This document shows, piece by piece, positions 52,917 through 61,514 of a stretch of DNA of 64,000 nt. The stretch is taken from positions 62,001-126,000 of the forward strand of contig JAWMQO010000001.1 in NCBI GenBank assembly GCA_033283325.1, given 5' to 3'. A program made the translations under genes and the position numbers. Position 1 is the first letter of the stretch; each line of letters opens with the position of its first letter. Source of the stretch: Mangrovimicrobium sp033283325 (lineage in GTDB: Bacteria; Pseudomonadota; Gammaproteobacteria; Pseudomonadales; Halieaceae). The notes under the pieces were generated by a model that had not been told where the DNA came from, made no database searches, and worked only from the letters and a program-made list of their open reading frames with translations.

Positions 52917-54233
52917 ATGCACGCAATGCCTGTGTTCCGCAAAACACTGGTCAGGCACGCCCTGATGCCTTTTCGCCGCCTGATCTGGCGCGCAACAGCG
53001 CTTTTGATCGCCCTTGCCGGCGCAGCGCTGGCTTATGGCTACGTCGCCGCCGGCCAGAGAGACCTGCCGCCCAACCTGGCCAGTCTCGACGCCTCAGCGG
53101 AGCAGGGTGCCTACCTCGCGAGGGCGGGCAACTGCATGACCTGCCACACGGTGGAAGGCGGCGAGCCCTACGCCGGTGGCCTGCCTTTCCACACGCCTTT
53201 CGGCGTCCTCCACTCGACCAACATCACGCCGGATAAACAAACCGGGATCGGTGGCTGGCGCTTCGAGGATTTCCATGCGTCAATGAAGCACGGCCTGCGC
53301 CCTGATGGCACTCACCTCTACCCGGCCTTTCCCTATACGGACTTCGCCCTGCTCAGCGACCAGGACATCGCGTCCATCTGGTTATACCTGCAATCCCTTG
53401 CACCAGTGGAACAGCCGGCACCTGAAAACGAACTGGCTTTCCCCTACAACCAGCGCCAGTTACTGGCGGGCTGGAAGGCATTGTTTCACCAGTCGAAAAC
53501 CTTCGAACCCGATCCCGCCCGGAGCGAACAATGGAACCGCGGCGCCTACCTCGTCGAGGGCGCAGGCCACTGCGGCGCCTGCCACAGCCCGCGCAACCTG
53601 TTGGGTGCAGAGAAGCCCTCACTGGCACTCACCGGCGGCAGCTACCTCGACAAAGTGCGCTTCGGCTACCACCGCCCCTGGTCAGGGGTGAACCTGACCT
53701 CACACACAGCCGGCCTCGCCGGCTGGAGCGAGGACGACATCGTCGATTACCTGCATGACGGCATCAGCGGCAACGCCATCGTCCACGGTCCCATGCGGGA
53801 AGTGGTAGTGAACTCCACCAGCCACCTCAGCGACGCAGACCTGCAGGCAATCGCCGTCTACCTGAAAAGCCTGCCCGCCAATGCCCAGGTCCCCGGCCCC
53901 ACACCCAGCGCGGAAACCCTGGCGGAAGGTGAAGTCGTCTACACAGTGCACTGCGGCTCCTGCCACCTGCCCTCCGGCGAGGGCGACGCCGGCCTCGGCG
54001 TGTCCCTGCTGCAAAACCCGATCGTACAGGCCGCGGATCCCTCATCGCTGCTAAACGTAATCCTATACGGCCCCCACCTGCCCCCGCGCCTGGTAGTGGA
54101 CCGGAGCAAAATGAAAATGTTCGGCAAGCGCCTCTCGGACGCCGATATAGCGGCGGTAGCAAGTTACGTACGCGAGGAATTTGGTAATGGCGCCGGCGCA
54201 GTCAGGCCAGAAGAAGTGAAGAGGCAGCGATGA
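52917..54233 (+). CDS. Tri-haem cytochrome c, dehydrogenase electron acceptor
   Basis: 438 residues with an N-terminal membrane anchor or signal (LIWRATALLIALAGAALAYG). Three CxxCH haem sites: CMTCH (73-77), CGACH (219-223) and CGSCH (346-350). This is the layout of the cytochrome subunit of alcohol, gluconate and FAD-glucose dehydrogenases. It is divergent from the GMC genes, with operator O3 between. It should carry electrons from the flavoprotein to the respiratory chain. The stop overlaps the next ATG by 4 nt. Confidence 0.92.
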   Translation: MHAMPVFRKTLVRHALMPFRRLIWRATALLIALAGAALAYGYVAAGQRDLPPNLASLDASAEQGAYLARAGNCMTCHTVEGGEPYAGGLPFHTPFGVLHSTNITPDKQTGIGGWRFEDFHASMKHGLRPDGTHLYPAFPYTDFALLSDQDIASIWLYLQSLAPVEQPAPENELAFPYNQRQLLAGWKALFHQSKTFEPDPARSEQWNRGAYLVEGAGHCGACHSPRNLLGAEKPSLALTGGSYLDKVRFGYHRPWSGVNLTSHTAGLAGWSEDDIVDYLHDGISGNAIVHGPMREVVVNSTSHLSDADLQAIAVYLKSLPANAQVPGPTPSAETLAEGEVVYTVHCGSCHLPSGEGDAGLGVSLLQNPIVQAADPSSLLNVILYGPHLPPRLVVDRSKMKMFGKRLSDADIAAVASYVREEFGNGAGAVRPEEVKRQR

Positions 54234-55570
54234 TGAAGGTGTGCCAATCGTGGGAGTGTGGCTCGGAGCCGGTGCGGAAGAAAGTCTGCCTCGGAAACCG
54301 TGAGGCGACAGGAGAGCCTGCCCCTCTTTTTCGGGCACGTCGCCGACCGAGCCTGTACAGGGATGTACGCTTTTTGGCGTGTTTCCGAGGCAGACTTTCT
54401 TCCGCAGCGGCGGGGTGGAAAGTAGCACTGTGGTTAATGCTACTCCTCCTTCCTGGCAAGTTACTGGCAGAACCCGCCTTCATCCGCGACGGCAAAGCCG
54501 GCTTCATCGTCTCCTACATCGAATACGCCCTCGCCGAAGATTTCACCGAAAACGGCGCCTGCCCCAACGGTACCCCGCTCAACCTCGTAGAAATCCACCA
54601 ACTAAGCCCCGAAGGCAAACGCAAGCCCGGCGAAGATGACAAAGCCTACATGGACCGCATGCGCGCCGCCGCGAAAGCACTTGGCACCAGCCCCGACGGC
54701 GAAGACCTGTGCATGAACCCCGAAGTCGCGGCCCCCGACCCCCACTATAAAACCGTGGAAGGCTCCGAAGTAGCAGTCTGGGGAATCGATCTCGACGGCG
54801 AGAACGGCGCCGAGGATTTCCCCGGCCTGGAAGGCGGCGAGGGCATCGATAACCAGTGGTACCGCGTGGTCGGCTGCAGCCGCTCCTACCAGTCAGCCGG
54901 CCAGTCCAACGGATTCAATATCGCCATGCTGACCGGTTCCTGGGGCATCCTCATCGAGCTGGAAGGCGTGGACGATATCCGCAACGACGAGGAAGTGATA
55001 GTCCACCTCTACGCCAACGCCGACCCGATCCGCCTCAGCCCCTCCCGCGAGCCGCTGGCCTACGCGACCTACTCACCGAAGGCCGAGGCGCGTTATCGCG
55101 CCACCACCAGCGGCCGCATCGTCGACGGTGTGCTCACCTCGGAGCCGGTGGATGCAGGTTTCCAGAATGAGACCAACAGCATGTATACGGAGCGCCCCCT
55201 GCGCCAGGCCCGCCTGCAGATGCACATCGAAGAGGACGGCTCCATGTCCGGCTATCTTGCCGGCTACACGCCGGTAGAGGCGATGTACGACACCGCCTTC
55301 GCGTTCCGTTCCGGCATCAAGGCCAGCGGGGAACTGGCGCCTCTGCGCCTGCGCTCGGGCTCGGCCAACGGCGCGGCCTTCGTGCTCGGGCACACCTGCC
55401 ACGGTGCGTACCAGGCGCTGCATGCCAACGCGGACGCCTACCCCGACGAGACCGGCAACAACACGGCGATCTCGACCCAGTTTCGTATCGAGGCCCTGCC
55501 TGCCTTTATCGTTGAACGTGAAGATGCCCTCGCTGTCACAGCTGAAGGGAAACAGGAGGCGGTCCAGTGA
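54230..55570 (+). CDS. Secreted protein of unknown function, signal region interrupted by element D
   Basis: 446 residues as read. The start ATG forms an ATGA overlap with the cytochrome stop, which supports this start. The hydrophobic signal core (VALWLMLLLLPGKLLA) appears only after about 70 residues, because a 134-nt fold-back element (54273-54406) lies in between without breaking the frame. There is no alternative in-frame start between the element and the signal core, except an ATG inside the core that would leave it too short. The mature region (FIRDGKAGFIVSYIEYALAE, VVGCSRSYQSAGQSNGFNI, GHTCHGAYQALHA) matches no family I know. It precedes a DUF1592 gene, overlapping it. Confidence 0.6.
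   Translation: MMKVCQSWECGSEPVRKKVCLGNREATGEPAPLFRARRRPSLYRDVRFLACFRGRLSSAAAGWKVALWLMLLLLPGKLLAEPAFIRDGKAGFIVSYIEYALAEDFTENGACPNGTPLNLVEIHQLSPEGKRKPGEDDKAYMDRMRAAAKALGTSPDGEDLCMNPEVAAPDPHYKTVEGSEVAVWGIDLDGENGAEDFPGLEGGEGIDNQWYRVVGCSRSYQSAGQSNGFNIAMLTGSWGILIELEGVDDIRNDEEVIVHLYANADPIRLSPSREPLAYATYSPKAEARYRATTSGRIVDGVLTSEPVDAGFQNETNSMYTERPLRQARLQMHIEEDGSMSGYLAGYTPVEAMYDTAFAFRSGIKASGELAPLRLRSGSANGAAFVLGHTCHGAYQALHANADAYPDETGNNTAISTQFRIEALPAFIVEREDALAVTAEGKQEAVQ
54273..54406 (+). repeat. Fold-back element copy D, inside a coding sequence
   Basis: Perfect 26-nt arms at 54273-54298 and 54381-54406 ending in GAAAC/GTTTC. The core 54299-54380 equals the A/B core except for a 24-nt module (54314-54337) in hairpin loop 1, plus small substitutions. 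The module is identical to the one in loop 2 of copy C. Core plus one arm is 108 nt, exactly 36 codons. Confidence 0.93.
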
Positions 55571-57282
55571 TGCTGCGATGTCGTCCGCAAAGTGCTGCAG
55601 GCCTCACCCGCCGGTGCGTCGGAGTGCTCGGATTTCTTTGCGCCGTCAGCCTCGGCGGCTGTGGTGAAGGTGGGGAAAGACTTGCACTGAAAGAACCGGA
55701 AGCTGTTGGCGGTCCCGCCCTCATGCGCCGGCTTACCGAGTCCCAGTACCGCGCCACGGTGGCGGATATTTTCGGCCCCGAGGTCCCGGTGGTGGCGCGC
55801 TTCGAGCGGGCCTTGCGCGCCGAGGGGCTGGTAGCAGTGGGCACCAGCGAAGCCGGCATCTCTCCCTTCAGCGTGGAGCAGTACGATGCCGCCGCGCGCG
55901 GTGTCGCCGATTACCTGCTCGCCCCCGAGCGCAGGGAGCAGTACCTGCAGTGCGGCCCGCAAGTGGAGACTGGCTTCGATGTCGCCTGCGCCCGGGAATT
56001 CATTACCGAGTACGGACCGCGCCTGTTCCGCCGGCCCCTGGACGAGGTCCAGGTCGAACGCTACCTGGCAGCGGCGCAACTGGGCATCCGGCAACTGGGT
56101 GATTTCCATGCCGGGATAAAATACGCGCTGGTCGGCATGATGACAGCGCCCCAGTTCCTGCTGCGGATCGAGCGGACGGAAACCGACCCCGGGAATCCCG
56201 CACTGCTGCGGCTCGATGATTATTCCATGGCGGAGCGGCTCAGTTATTTCCTCACCGACTCGACGCCCGACCGCGAACTGCTGCGCGCTGCGGCCAATGG
56301 GGAGCTGCGTACAAGGGAAGGCCTGGAGCGGCAGGTGGAGCGCCTGATCGCTTCGCCGCGCTTCGAAGCGGCGGTGCGGGCCTTCTTCCGCGATATGCTG
56401 GAATTCGATCTTTTCGACGACCTGGCCAAGGACGGGGAGATCTATCCCGCCTTCAACTCGGATGTGGCGGCGGATGCCCGCGAGCAGACCCTGCGCGATA
56501 TCGTGACTTTGCTGATCGAGGAGGACGGCGACTACCGCGACCTGTTCACTCTCGGCGAGACCTGGATGACGCGGGACCTCGGAGTGGTATACCGACAGCC
56601 GGTAGTTTCCCGCGACGGCTGGGAGCAGACGCAACTCTCCTACGCCGGCGAACGCCTCGGTATCCAGAGCCACATTTCCTTCCTTGCCCTGCATGCGCAC
56701 CCGGGGCGTTCCTCGCCGACCCTGCGTGGCGAGGCCATTCGCAACGTGTTCCTCTGCCAGGAAGTACCGGAGCCCCCCGCGGATATCGATTTCAGCGTGG
56801 TGCAGAATCCCTCGCCGGATAACATGCCCACCGCTCGCGACCGCCTGAGCGCCCACAACACCGAACCGGCCTGTTCCGGCTGCCACAAGGTGATGGATCC
56901 GGTGGGCCTTGCACTGGAAAACTACGACGGCCTGGGCACCTTCCGCACCCACGAATACGGCGCGCTGATCGACGCCAGCGGTTTCCTCGACGGCATGGCC
57001 TACGAGGATAGCGCCGGCCTCGCCCGTGCCCTGCACGACCACCCGGAGACTCCGCGCTGCGCGGTGGAAAAAATGTACCGCTTCGCCGTGGGCCGGGATA
57101 CGGTGTGGGACGAACGGGCTTACATGGATTACCTGATCGCCGCCTTTGCGGAGCAGGGCTACCGGCTGCCGGCACTCATGCGCACCATCGCGCTGAGCGA
57201 CAATTTCTTCGCCATTGCGCCGGTGAGGGACGCGGGTCAGCACCTGGCGCATTCTGAATCCAGAGGGAGGGAGCAGTCATGA
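55570..57282 (+). CDS. DUF1592/DUF1588/DUF1585 lipoprotein
   Basis: 570 residues from the ATG overlapping the previous stop (a GTG 3 nt earlier is possible). Lipoprotein signal with lipobox VSLGGC. The series RLTESQYRATVADIFG, LFRRPLDEVQVERYLAAAQ, RLSYFLTDSTPDRELL, PACSGCHKVMDPVGLALENY and a DUF1585-like C-terminus follow the DUF1595-1592-1588-1585 arrangement. This is common in planctomycetes, acidobacteria and some gammaproteobacteria. CSGCH is a potential c-type haem site. Stop overlaps the DUF1552 start by 4 nt. Confidence 0.87.
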   Translation: MLRCRPQSAAGLTRRCVGVLGFLCAVSLGGCGEGGERLALKEPEAVGGPALMRRLTESQYRATVADIFGPEVPVVARFERALRAEGLVAVGTSEAGISPFSVEQYDAAARGVADYLLAPERREQYLQCGPQVETGFDVACAREFITEYGPRLFRRPLDEVQVERYLAAAQLGIRQLGDFHAGIKYALVGMMTAPQFLLRIERTETDPGNPALLRLDDYSMAERLSYFLTDSTPDRELLRAAANGELRTREGLERQVERLIASPRFEAAVRAFFRDMLEFDLFDDLAKDGEIYPAFNSDVAADAREQTLRDIVTLLIEEDGDYRDLFTLGETWMTRDLGVVYRQPVVSRDGWEQTQLSYAGERLGIQSHISFLALHAHPGRSSPTLRGEAIRNVFLCQEVPEPPADIDFSVVQNPSPDNMPTARDRLSAHNTEPACSGCHKVMDPVGLALENYDGLGTFRTHEYGALIDASGFLDGMAYEDSAGLARALHDHPETPRCAVEKMYRFAVGRDTVWDERAYMDYLIAAFAEQGYRLPALMRTIALSDNFFAIAPVRDAGQHLAHSESRGREQS

Positions 57283-58607
57283 GCAAATTGTCCCGTCGCG
57301 GTTTTCTGCGCGGCACGCTACAGGGCGCCGCGGTGGGCATGGGCCTGCCCCTGCTGAACTGCATGCTGAACGACAGCGGCAAGGCCTTTGCCGCGACCGG
57401 GCAGCGCATCCCCGTGCGCTTTGGCACCTGGGTCTGGGGCTGTGGATTCATCCCCGAGTTGTGGATACCCGAGAAAACCGGCAGTGATTATGAGCTGCCC
57501 GCACACATTGCCCTGCTGGAGCCCTACCGGGAAAAGCTGGCGCTGTTCACCGGCTTCGACGTCAAGCTCGACGGCGTACCGAACAAGCCCCACGTCACCG
57601 GTTGTTTCGGGCTGCGTACCGGTATTCCGGTGCCGGATTACAATGTGAAGGCGCCGACCCTGGACGTGCTGATCGCCGACCAGATAGCCGATACCCGTTT
57701 CAGGTCCATTGAGGTGTGTTCCGCCGGCATCGAGCGCTCCTATTCCTACCGCGATGCGGGCTCCCCCAATCCCAGTGAGATTTCCCCGCTGGCGCTCTAC
57801 CAGCGTATTTTTGGCGAGGGCTTCCAGGACCCGAATGCAGCGCAGTTCACTCCCGACCCACGCTACATGGTGCACAAAAGCGTATTGTCGGCGACCCAGG
57901 AGGAGCGCAGGAAGCTCATGCAGGAAGTTGGCGCTGAGGATCGCCAGCGCCTGGACGAGTACTTCACCTCGATCCGCGAACTGGAGCAGAAACTCGCCCT
58001 GCAACTCGAGCCGCCGGCGCCGGTAGAGAACTTCGAGATGCCGGGCAGGCCGCCGAGCACGCTGATCGATTCGGAAATGGGCAACGTGATGGAAAACCAC
58101 AAGCTCATGGCCGGGCTGCTGGCGCGCGCGCTGCAGTGCAACCAGACCAAGGTGTTCAACGTACTGTTTTCCGATACGGCGTCCAACCTGCGTCGCCCGG
58201 GTAGTTCGTCCACCCACCACACGCTCACTCATGAAGAGCCGACCGACCCGGAACTGGGCCACCAGCGCGAAGTGGCCTGGTTCGCCGAGAAAAGCATGGT
58301 GGCCTGGAAGGATTTCCTCGATGCGCTCGAAGGGATTCCCGAGGGCGATGGCACCCTGCTGGACAATTGCCTGGTACTCGCCCACTCGGATTGTTCGATT
58401 GCCAAGGCCCACGCGGTAGAGGGTATTCCGGCAATGGTCGCGGGCAACGCGGGTGGCCGGGTGCGCACCGGTTTCCACATGGCGGGTAACGCCGACCCCA
58501 TCTCCCGCATCGGTCTCAGCGTCCAGCAGGCCATGGGCCTGCAGGTAGACCGCTGGGGCACGCTGAACATGGAGACCAATCGTACGATCACCGAGCTGTT
58601 GGCATGA
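57279..58607 (+). CDS. DUF1552 protein with Tat signal
   Basis: 442 residues. SKLSRRGFLRGTLQGAAVGM is a classic twin-arginine signal ending near NDSGKAFA. The body (RFGTWVWGCGFIPELWIP, FTGFDVKLDG, SSSTHHTLTHEE, VLAHSDCSIAKAH) is DUF1552, the constant partner of DUF1592 lipoproteins. Tat export implies it folds in the cytoplasm, perhaps with a metal or cofactor. Biochemical role unknown. Confidence 0.9.
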   Translation: MSKLSRRGFLRGTLQGAAVGMGLPLLNCMLNDSGKAFAATGQRIPVRFGTWVWGCGFIPELWIPEKTGSDYELPAHIALLEPYREKLALFTGFDVKLDGVPNKPHVTGCFGLRTGIPVPDYNVKAPTLDVLIADQIADTRFRSIEVCSAGIERSYSYRDAGSPNPSEISPLALYQRIFGEGFQDPNAAQFTPDPRYMVHKSVLSATQEERRKLMQEVGAEDRQRLDEYFTSIRELEQKLALQLEPPAPVENFEMPGRPPSTLIDSEMGNVMENHKLMAGLLARALQCNQTKVFNVLFSDTASNLRRPGSSSTHHTLTHEEPTDPELGHQREVAWFAEKSMVAWKDFLDALEGIPEGDGTLLDNCLVLAHSDCSIAKAHAVEGIPAMVAGNAGGRVRTGFHMAGNADPISRIGLSVQQAMGLQVDRWGTLNMETNRTITELLA

Positions 58608-58657
58608 CGGTAGTGTAAGCTTCCCGTACTGCACGACAGCGGAAAAACGATAAATCC

Positions 58658-59311
58658 ATGCGCATCCTGTTGGTGGAAGATGACAAACAGATCGGCGATT
58701 CGGTGAGCCGCGCCCTCGGCGCCGAGGGCTATGCTGTTGACTGGCTGGAGGATGGCGCACTGGTCGCTCCCGCGCTGGCGGGCGATACCTTCGACCTGCT
58801 GCTACTGGACGTACGTTTGCCGGGCCTGTCCGGCATCGAAGTGTTGCGTGGGGTCCGTGGCGACGGCATACAGACGCCGGTACTCCTGCTGACCGCCTGC
58901 GATGCGCTCTCCGACAAAGTGCAGGGGCTGGACGCGGGCGCGGACGATTACCTCACCAAACCCTTTGAAATGGACGAACTCTTCGCCCGCGTGCGTTCGC
59001 TGCTACGGCGTACCGGCAATCGCGCCCCGGTGCTGCGCGCCGAAGGCCTCGAACTGGACCCGGCGAGCCGCAGCGTGGTGTTCAATGGCGAGGAGATCGA
59101 CGATCTCACTGCCAAGGAATTTGCGGTACTCGAAGTCCTGATGCGCAACCGCGGCCGTTTCGTCACCAAGGCCCGGCTGCTGGAAACCAGCAACAGCTGG
59201 GACGAGGAAGTGGAGTCCAACACCGTGGAAGTCTACATTTCCCGCCTGCGCAAGCGCCTCGGCCGCGAGCGTATCGAGACCCTGCGCGGCGTGGGTTATC
59301 GTCTGCAATGA
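58658..59311 (+). CDS. OmpR-family response regulator
   Basis: 217 residues. Receiver domain MRILLVEDDKQIGDSVSRAL with phosphoacceptor in LLLLDVRLPGLSG and lysine in YLTKPFEMDEL. C-terminal winged helix (EEIDDLTAKEFAVLEVLMRN, SNTVEVYISRLRKRLG) as in QseB/PmrA. Its stop overlaps the sensor-kinase start by 4 nt. Closest upstream operon is the DUF1592/DUF1552 pair (50 nt), which may be its target or co-transcribed. Confidence 0.95.
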   Translation: MRILLVEDDKQIGDSVSRALGAEGYAVDWLEDGALVAPALAGDTFDLLLLDVRLPGLSGIEVLRGVRGDGIQTPVLLLTACDALSDKVQGLDAGADDYLTKPFEMDELFARVRSLLRRTGNRAPVLRAEGLELDPASRSVVFNGEEIDDLTAKEFAVLEVLMRNRGRFVTKARLLETSNSWDEEVESNTVEVYISRLRKRLGRERIETLRGVGYRLQ

Positions 59312-60699
59312 TGCTGCCCTCGCTGCGCCGTAATCTTGTTCTCATCCTGCTGGCCATCACAGTCCTGGTCTGGCTGGTCGCGATGGTGGTGACTGCCCTG
59401 CTGGCGCAGTCCCTCGTCGTGCGCCAGGTGGAGCGACAACTGGTGCAGTATATCGACATGGCCCACCATTCGATGAGCGTGATCGCCAGTAGCGAGGAGG
59501 TGCGCCTGCACTACTGGCGCAACACGCCGAAAATCTCGCGGGAAGCGGGGATCACCCGGGTGGGAGGTTTCGGCAGCCAGGGCAGTGAGCAGGCGGCGAA
59601 CGCCTGGTTCGATGATCACCAGGTCGTGGTCGGCGAACTGGCGCCGGCATTTCCCCAGCCGGTAGAGGAAGGCTTCATGACCTGGAAACAGGCGGTCGGG
59701 GATGGCACTGTGCACTGGCGCGTTCTCTATCGTTACGATCCCGAGCTCAATATCTGGCTGGCAGTGGGCGTGGATCTCAACCACGCTGCAAACATAGGCA
59801 GGGTCACGCTGCTGCGGGCAGTCCTCCCCCTGCTGGTCATCCTGCCCCTCACCATTGCCCTTTTTCTCTGGGGAGTGCGGCGGGGCCTGCGACCTCTCGA
59901 CCAACTCGCGGCTACCATCGAGGCGCGCGATCCCCATGCCCTCGAGCCGATAGACGAGGCGGGAATCCCCGTGGAAATACAGCCGGTGGTGAGTGCCCTC
60001 AACGGCCTGCTGGGCCGGCTGCAGCGGGCGCTGGCGAGCGAGAGCCGCTTCACCGCCAATGCTGCCCACGAATTGCAGACACCGCTGGCGGCGATCAAGG
60101 CGGAAGTGCAGCGCTACCAGTTGCAGTCCGGTGGAGAGTTGCATGACCGGGACATGCTGGCGCGAATCTCGGAGCGCGTCACCCGGGCCAGCAGCACGGT
60201 GGGCCAGCTACTCACCCTGGCGCGACTGGACCCGGAGCAGGAGTTCCAGCGCGAGCGGGTCGATCTCAATGAGCTGCTTCTCGAAAGCATCGCCGAGGAG
60301 GGCGGTGTCGCCGTGGAGCGGGAACTGGATATCCAGCTTACCGAGTGTCCCGGCATCGTGGTCGAGGCGCACCGGGACTGGCTGCAGATCATGCTGCGTA
60401 ATCTTGTCGGCAATGCATTCCGGCACGCCCCGTCCGCCAGCGCGGTTGAGATCAGGCTGTCGCATTCGAAGGAAGGAGCGGTGCTGTATCTGGCGAACGA
60501 CTGCGAACCCCTGAGCCCGGCGGAGCGGGAACGCCTGCTCGACCGCTTCTCGACGCGTACCGAAAGCGCCACCAGCGGAGTCGGCCTGGGTCTGTCGATA
60601 GCGAAGCGGATTGCGGAGTTGCATGGCGCCACGCTGTCGCTGTCAGCGCGAGAGGGAGGGCAGGGCTTCGCCGTGGAGTTGGTTTTTCCCGCGGGATAG
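59308..60699 (+). CDS. QseC-like sensor histidine kinase
   Basis: 463 residues. Two TM helices (about 10-35 and 168-190) flank a periplasmic sensor of ~130 residues. HAMP-like linker, then HisKA with FTANAAHELQTPLAAIKAE (phosphorylated His), N box MLRNLVGNAFRHAP and G2 box SGVGLGLSIAKRIAELHG. The G1 box (LYLANDCEPL) is weak. It pairs with the overlapping OmpR-type regulator. Signal unknown. Confidence 0.93.
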   Translation: MMLPSLRRNLVLILLAITVLVWLVAMVVTALLAQSLVVRQVERQLVQYIDMAHHSMSVIASSEEVRLHYWRNTPKISREAGITRVGGFGSQGSEQAANAWFDDHQVVVGELAPAFPQPVEEGFMTWKQAVGDGTVHWRVLYRYDPELNIWLAVGVDLNHAANIGRVTLLRAVLPLLVILPLTIALFLWGVRRGLRPLDQLAATIEARDPHALEPIDEAGIPVEIQPVVSALNGLLGRLQRALASESRFTANAAHELQTPLAAIKAEVQRYQLQSGGELHDRDMLARISERVTRASSTVGQLLTLARLDPEQEFQRERVDLNELLLESIAEEGGVAVERELDIQLTECPGIVVEAHRDWLQIMLRNLVGNAFRHAPSASAVEIRLSHSKEGAVLYLANDCEPLSPAERERLLDRFSTRTESATSGVGLGLSIAKRIAELHGATLSLSAREGGQGFAVELVFPAG

Positions 60700-60860
60700 G
60701 TATTGATCGGCGATGCCCAGGAAGGCGTGGAGAAAGTCACCTGGACCAGCACGCCGGTCTATTTGAAGTCGGCGCCCCTACGAGAATCGGGGCTGTTGGG
60801 GCCGGTGCGTTTGATGGGGCGGCAGTAGCCGCCGCGCCGCTTGAAGAGGCGGGGGCGCGC

Positions 60861-61130
60861 TTACCGGCGGCTTTCCTGGACTTCCTTGGCAAGCCAGACC
60901 TTGATAAGAGACTGGTAGGGCATATCCCTCTTGTTGGCTTCAACCTTAATGCTGTCGAGCAGGCCTTCGGGTAGTCTCAATGAGATGGTTTTTGTTGAGG
61001 GCTTGAGGTTAGGCAGAATGGCGCGCTCGGCTTTTTTCAGATCCAGATACTCGCTCGAATCATGGCTCTGCCAAAACTCGCGTTCTTCCTTCTCTGACTT
61101 GAAGTTCGGTATTTTCTTACGCTTCGTCAT
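60861..61130 (-). CDS. brnA: BrnA-like antitoxin
   Basis: 89 residues. N-terminal ITNFKSE-like segment reads KIPNFKSEKEEREFWQSHDS, as in BrnA_antitoxin. The C-terminal ribbon-helix-helix STKTISLRLPEGLLDSIKVE, then YQSLIKVWL, should bind DNA and autorepress. Starts inside the end of brnT (14-nt overlap), the normal toxin-then-antitoxin order. Lower GC than its surroundings. Confidence 0.85.
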   Translation of the reverse strand: MTKRKKIPNFKSEKEEREFWQSHDSSEYLDLKKAERAILPNLKPSTKTISLRLPEGLLDSIKVEANKRDMPYQSLIKVWLAKEVQESRR

Positions 61131-61416
61131 AAATCGACCTCTCTTTCCGGTGCATATCCCGAGCGGAAATTACACGTATCAGTGTGTCTCGTTCCCTGAG
61201 AGTAAAAGCGATATGCAGTTGCCGGCCATCATTGGTTTTACCATAGGCGTGGTACCTGCTTTCCTTCTTGCTGTGTTTCTCATCGAGTAATAGCAACAGA
61301 GGCTCGTTGAAAAACACCTGCTCTGCCTCTGCCTGACTCACGTCATGCTTCTGCTGGCTCTTTCTGGCGTTTCCATCGTCCCAGTCAAAGCCGCTTATTC
61401 TGTTCAAGCTCAGCAT
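61117..61416 (-). CDS. brnT: BrnT-like ribonuclease toxin
   Basis: 99 residues from the ATG at 61416 (a TTG start at 61452 is possible). SGFDWDDGNARKSQQKHDVS, then AEQVFFNEPLLLLLDEKHS, ESRYHAYGKTNDGRQLHIAF and IRVISARDMHRKERSIYDEA match the BrnT toxin, a RelE-fold RNase. The DWD, KH and RxISAR residues are intact, so it should be active. Operonic with brnA. Confidence 0.87.
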   Translation of the reverse strand: MLSLNRISGFDWDDGNARKSQQKHDVSQAEAEQVFFNEPLLLLLDEKHSKKESRYHAYGKTNDGRQLHIAFTLRERDTLIRVISARDMHRKERSIYDEA

Positions 61417-61514
61417 GGATTGTATATTTCCATAATATACATTCTGGATCAAGGTATTGGGATGCGTGCGCGCGCTAGGGCGGGCGCGTTTGCCTGGCTG
61501 ACCTGGATGATCTG

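Noticed and set aside
60700..60860. Possible small gene between the sensor kinase and brnA
   Set aside because: Frames are short, low in complexity and without a ribosome-binding site; I see nothing coding there.
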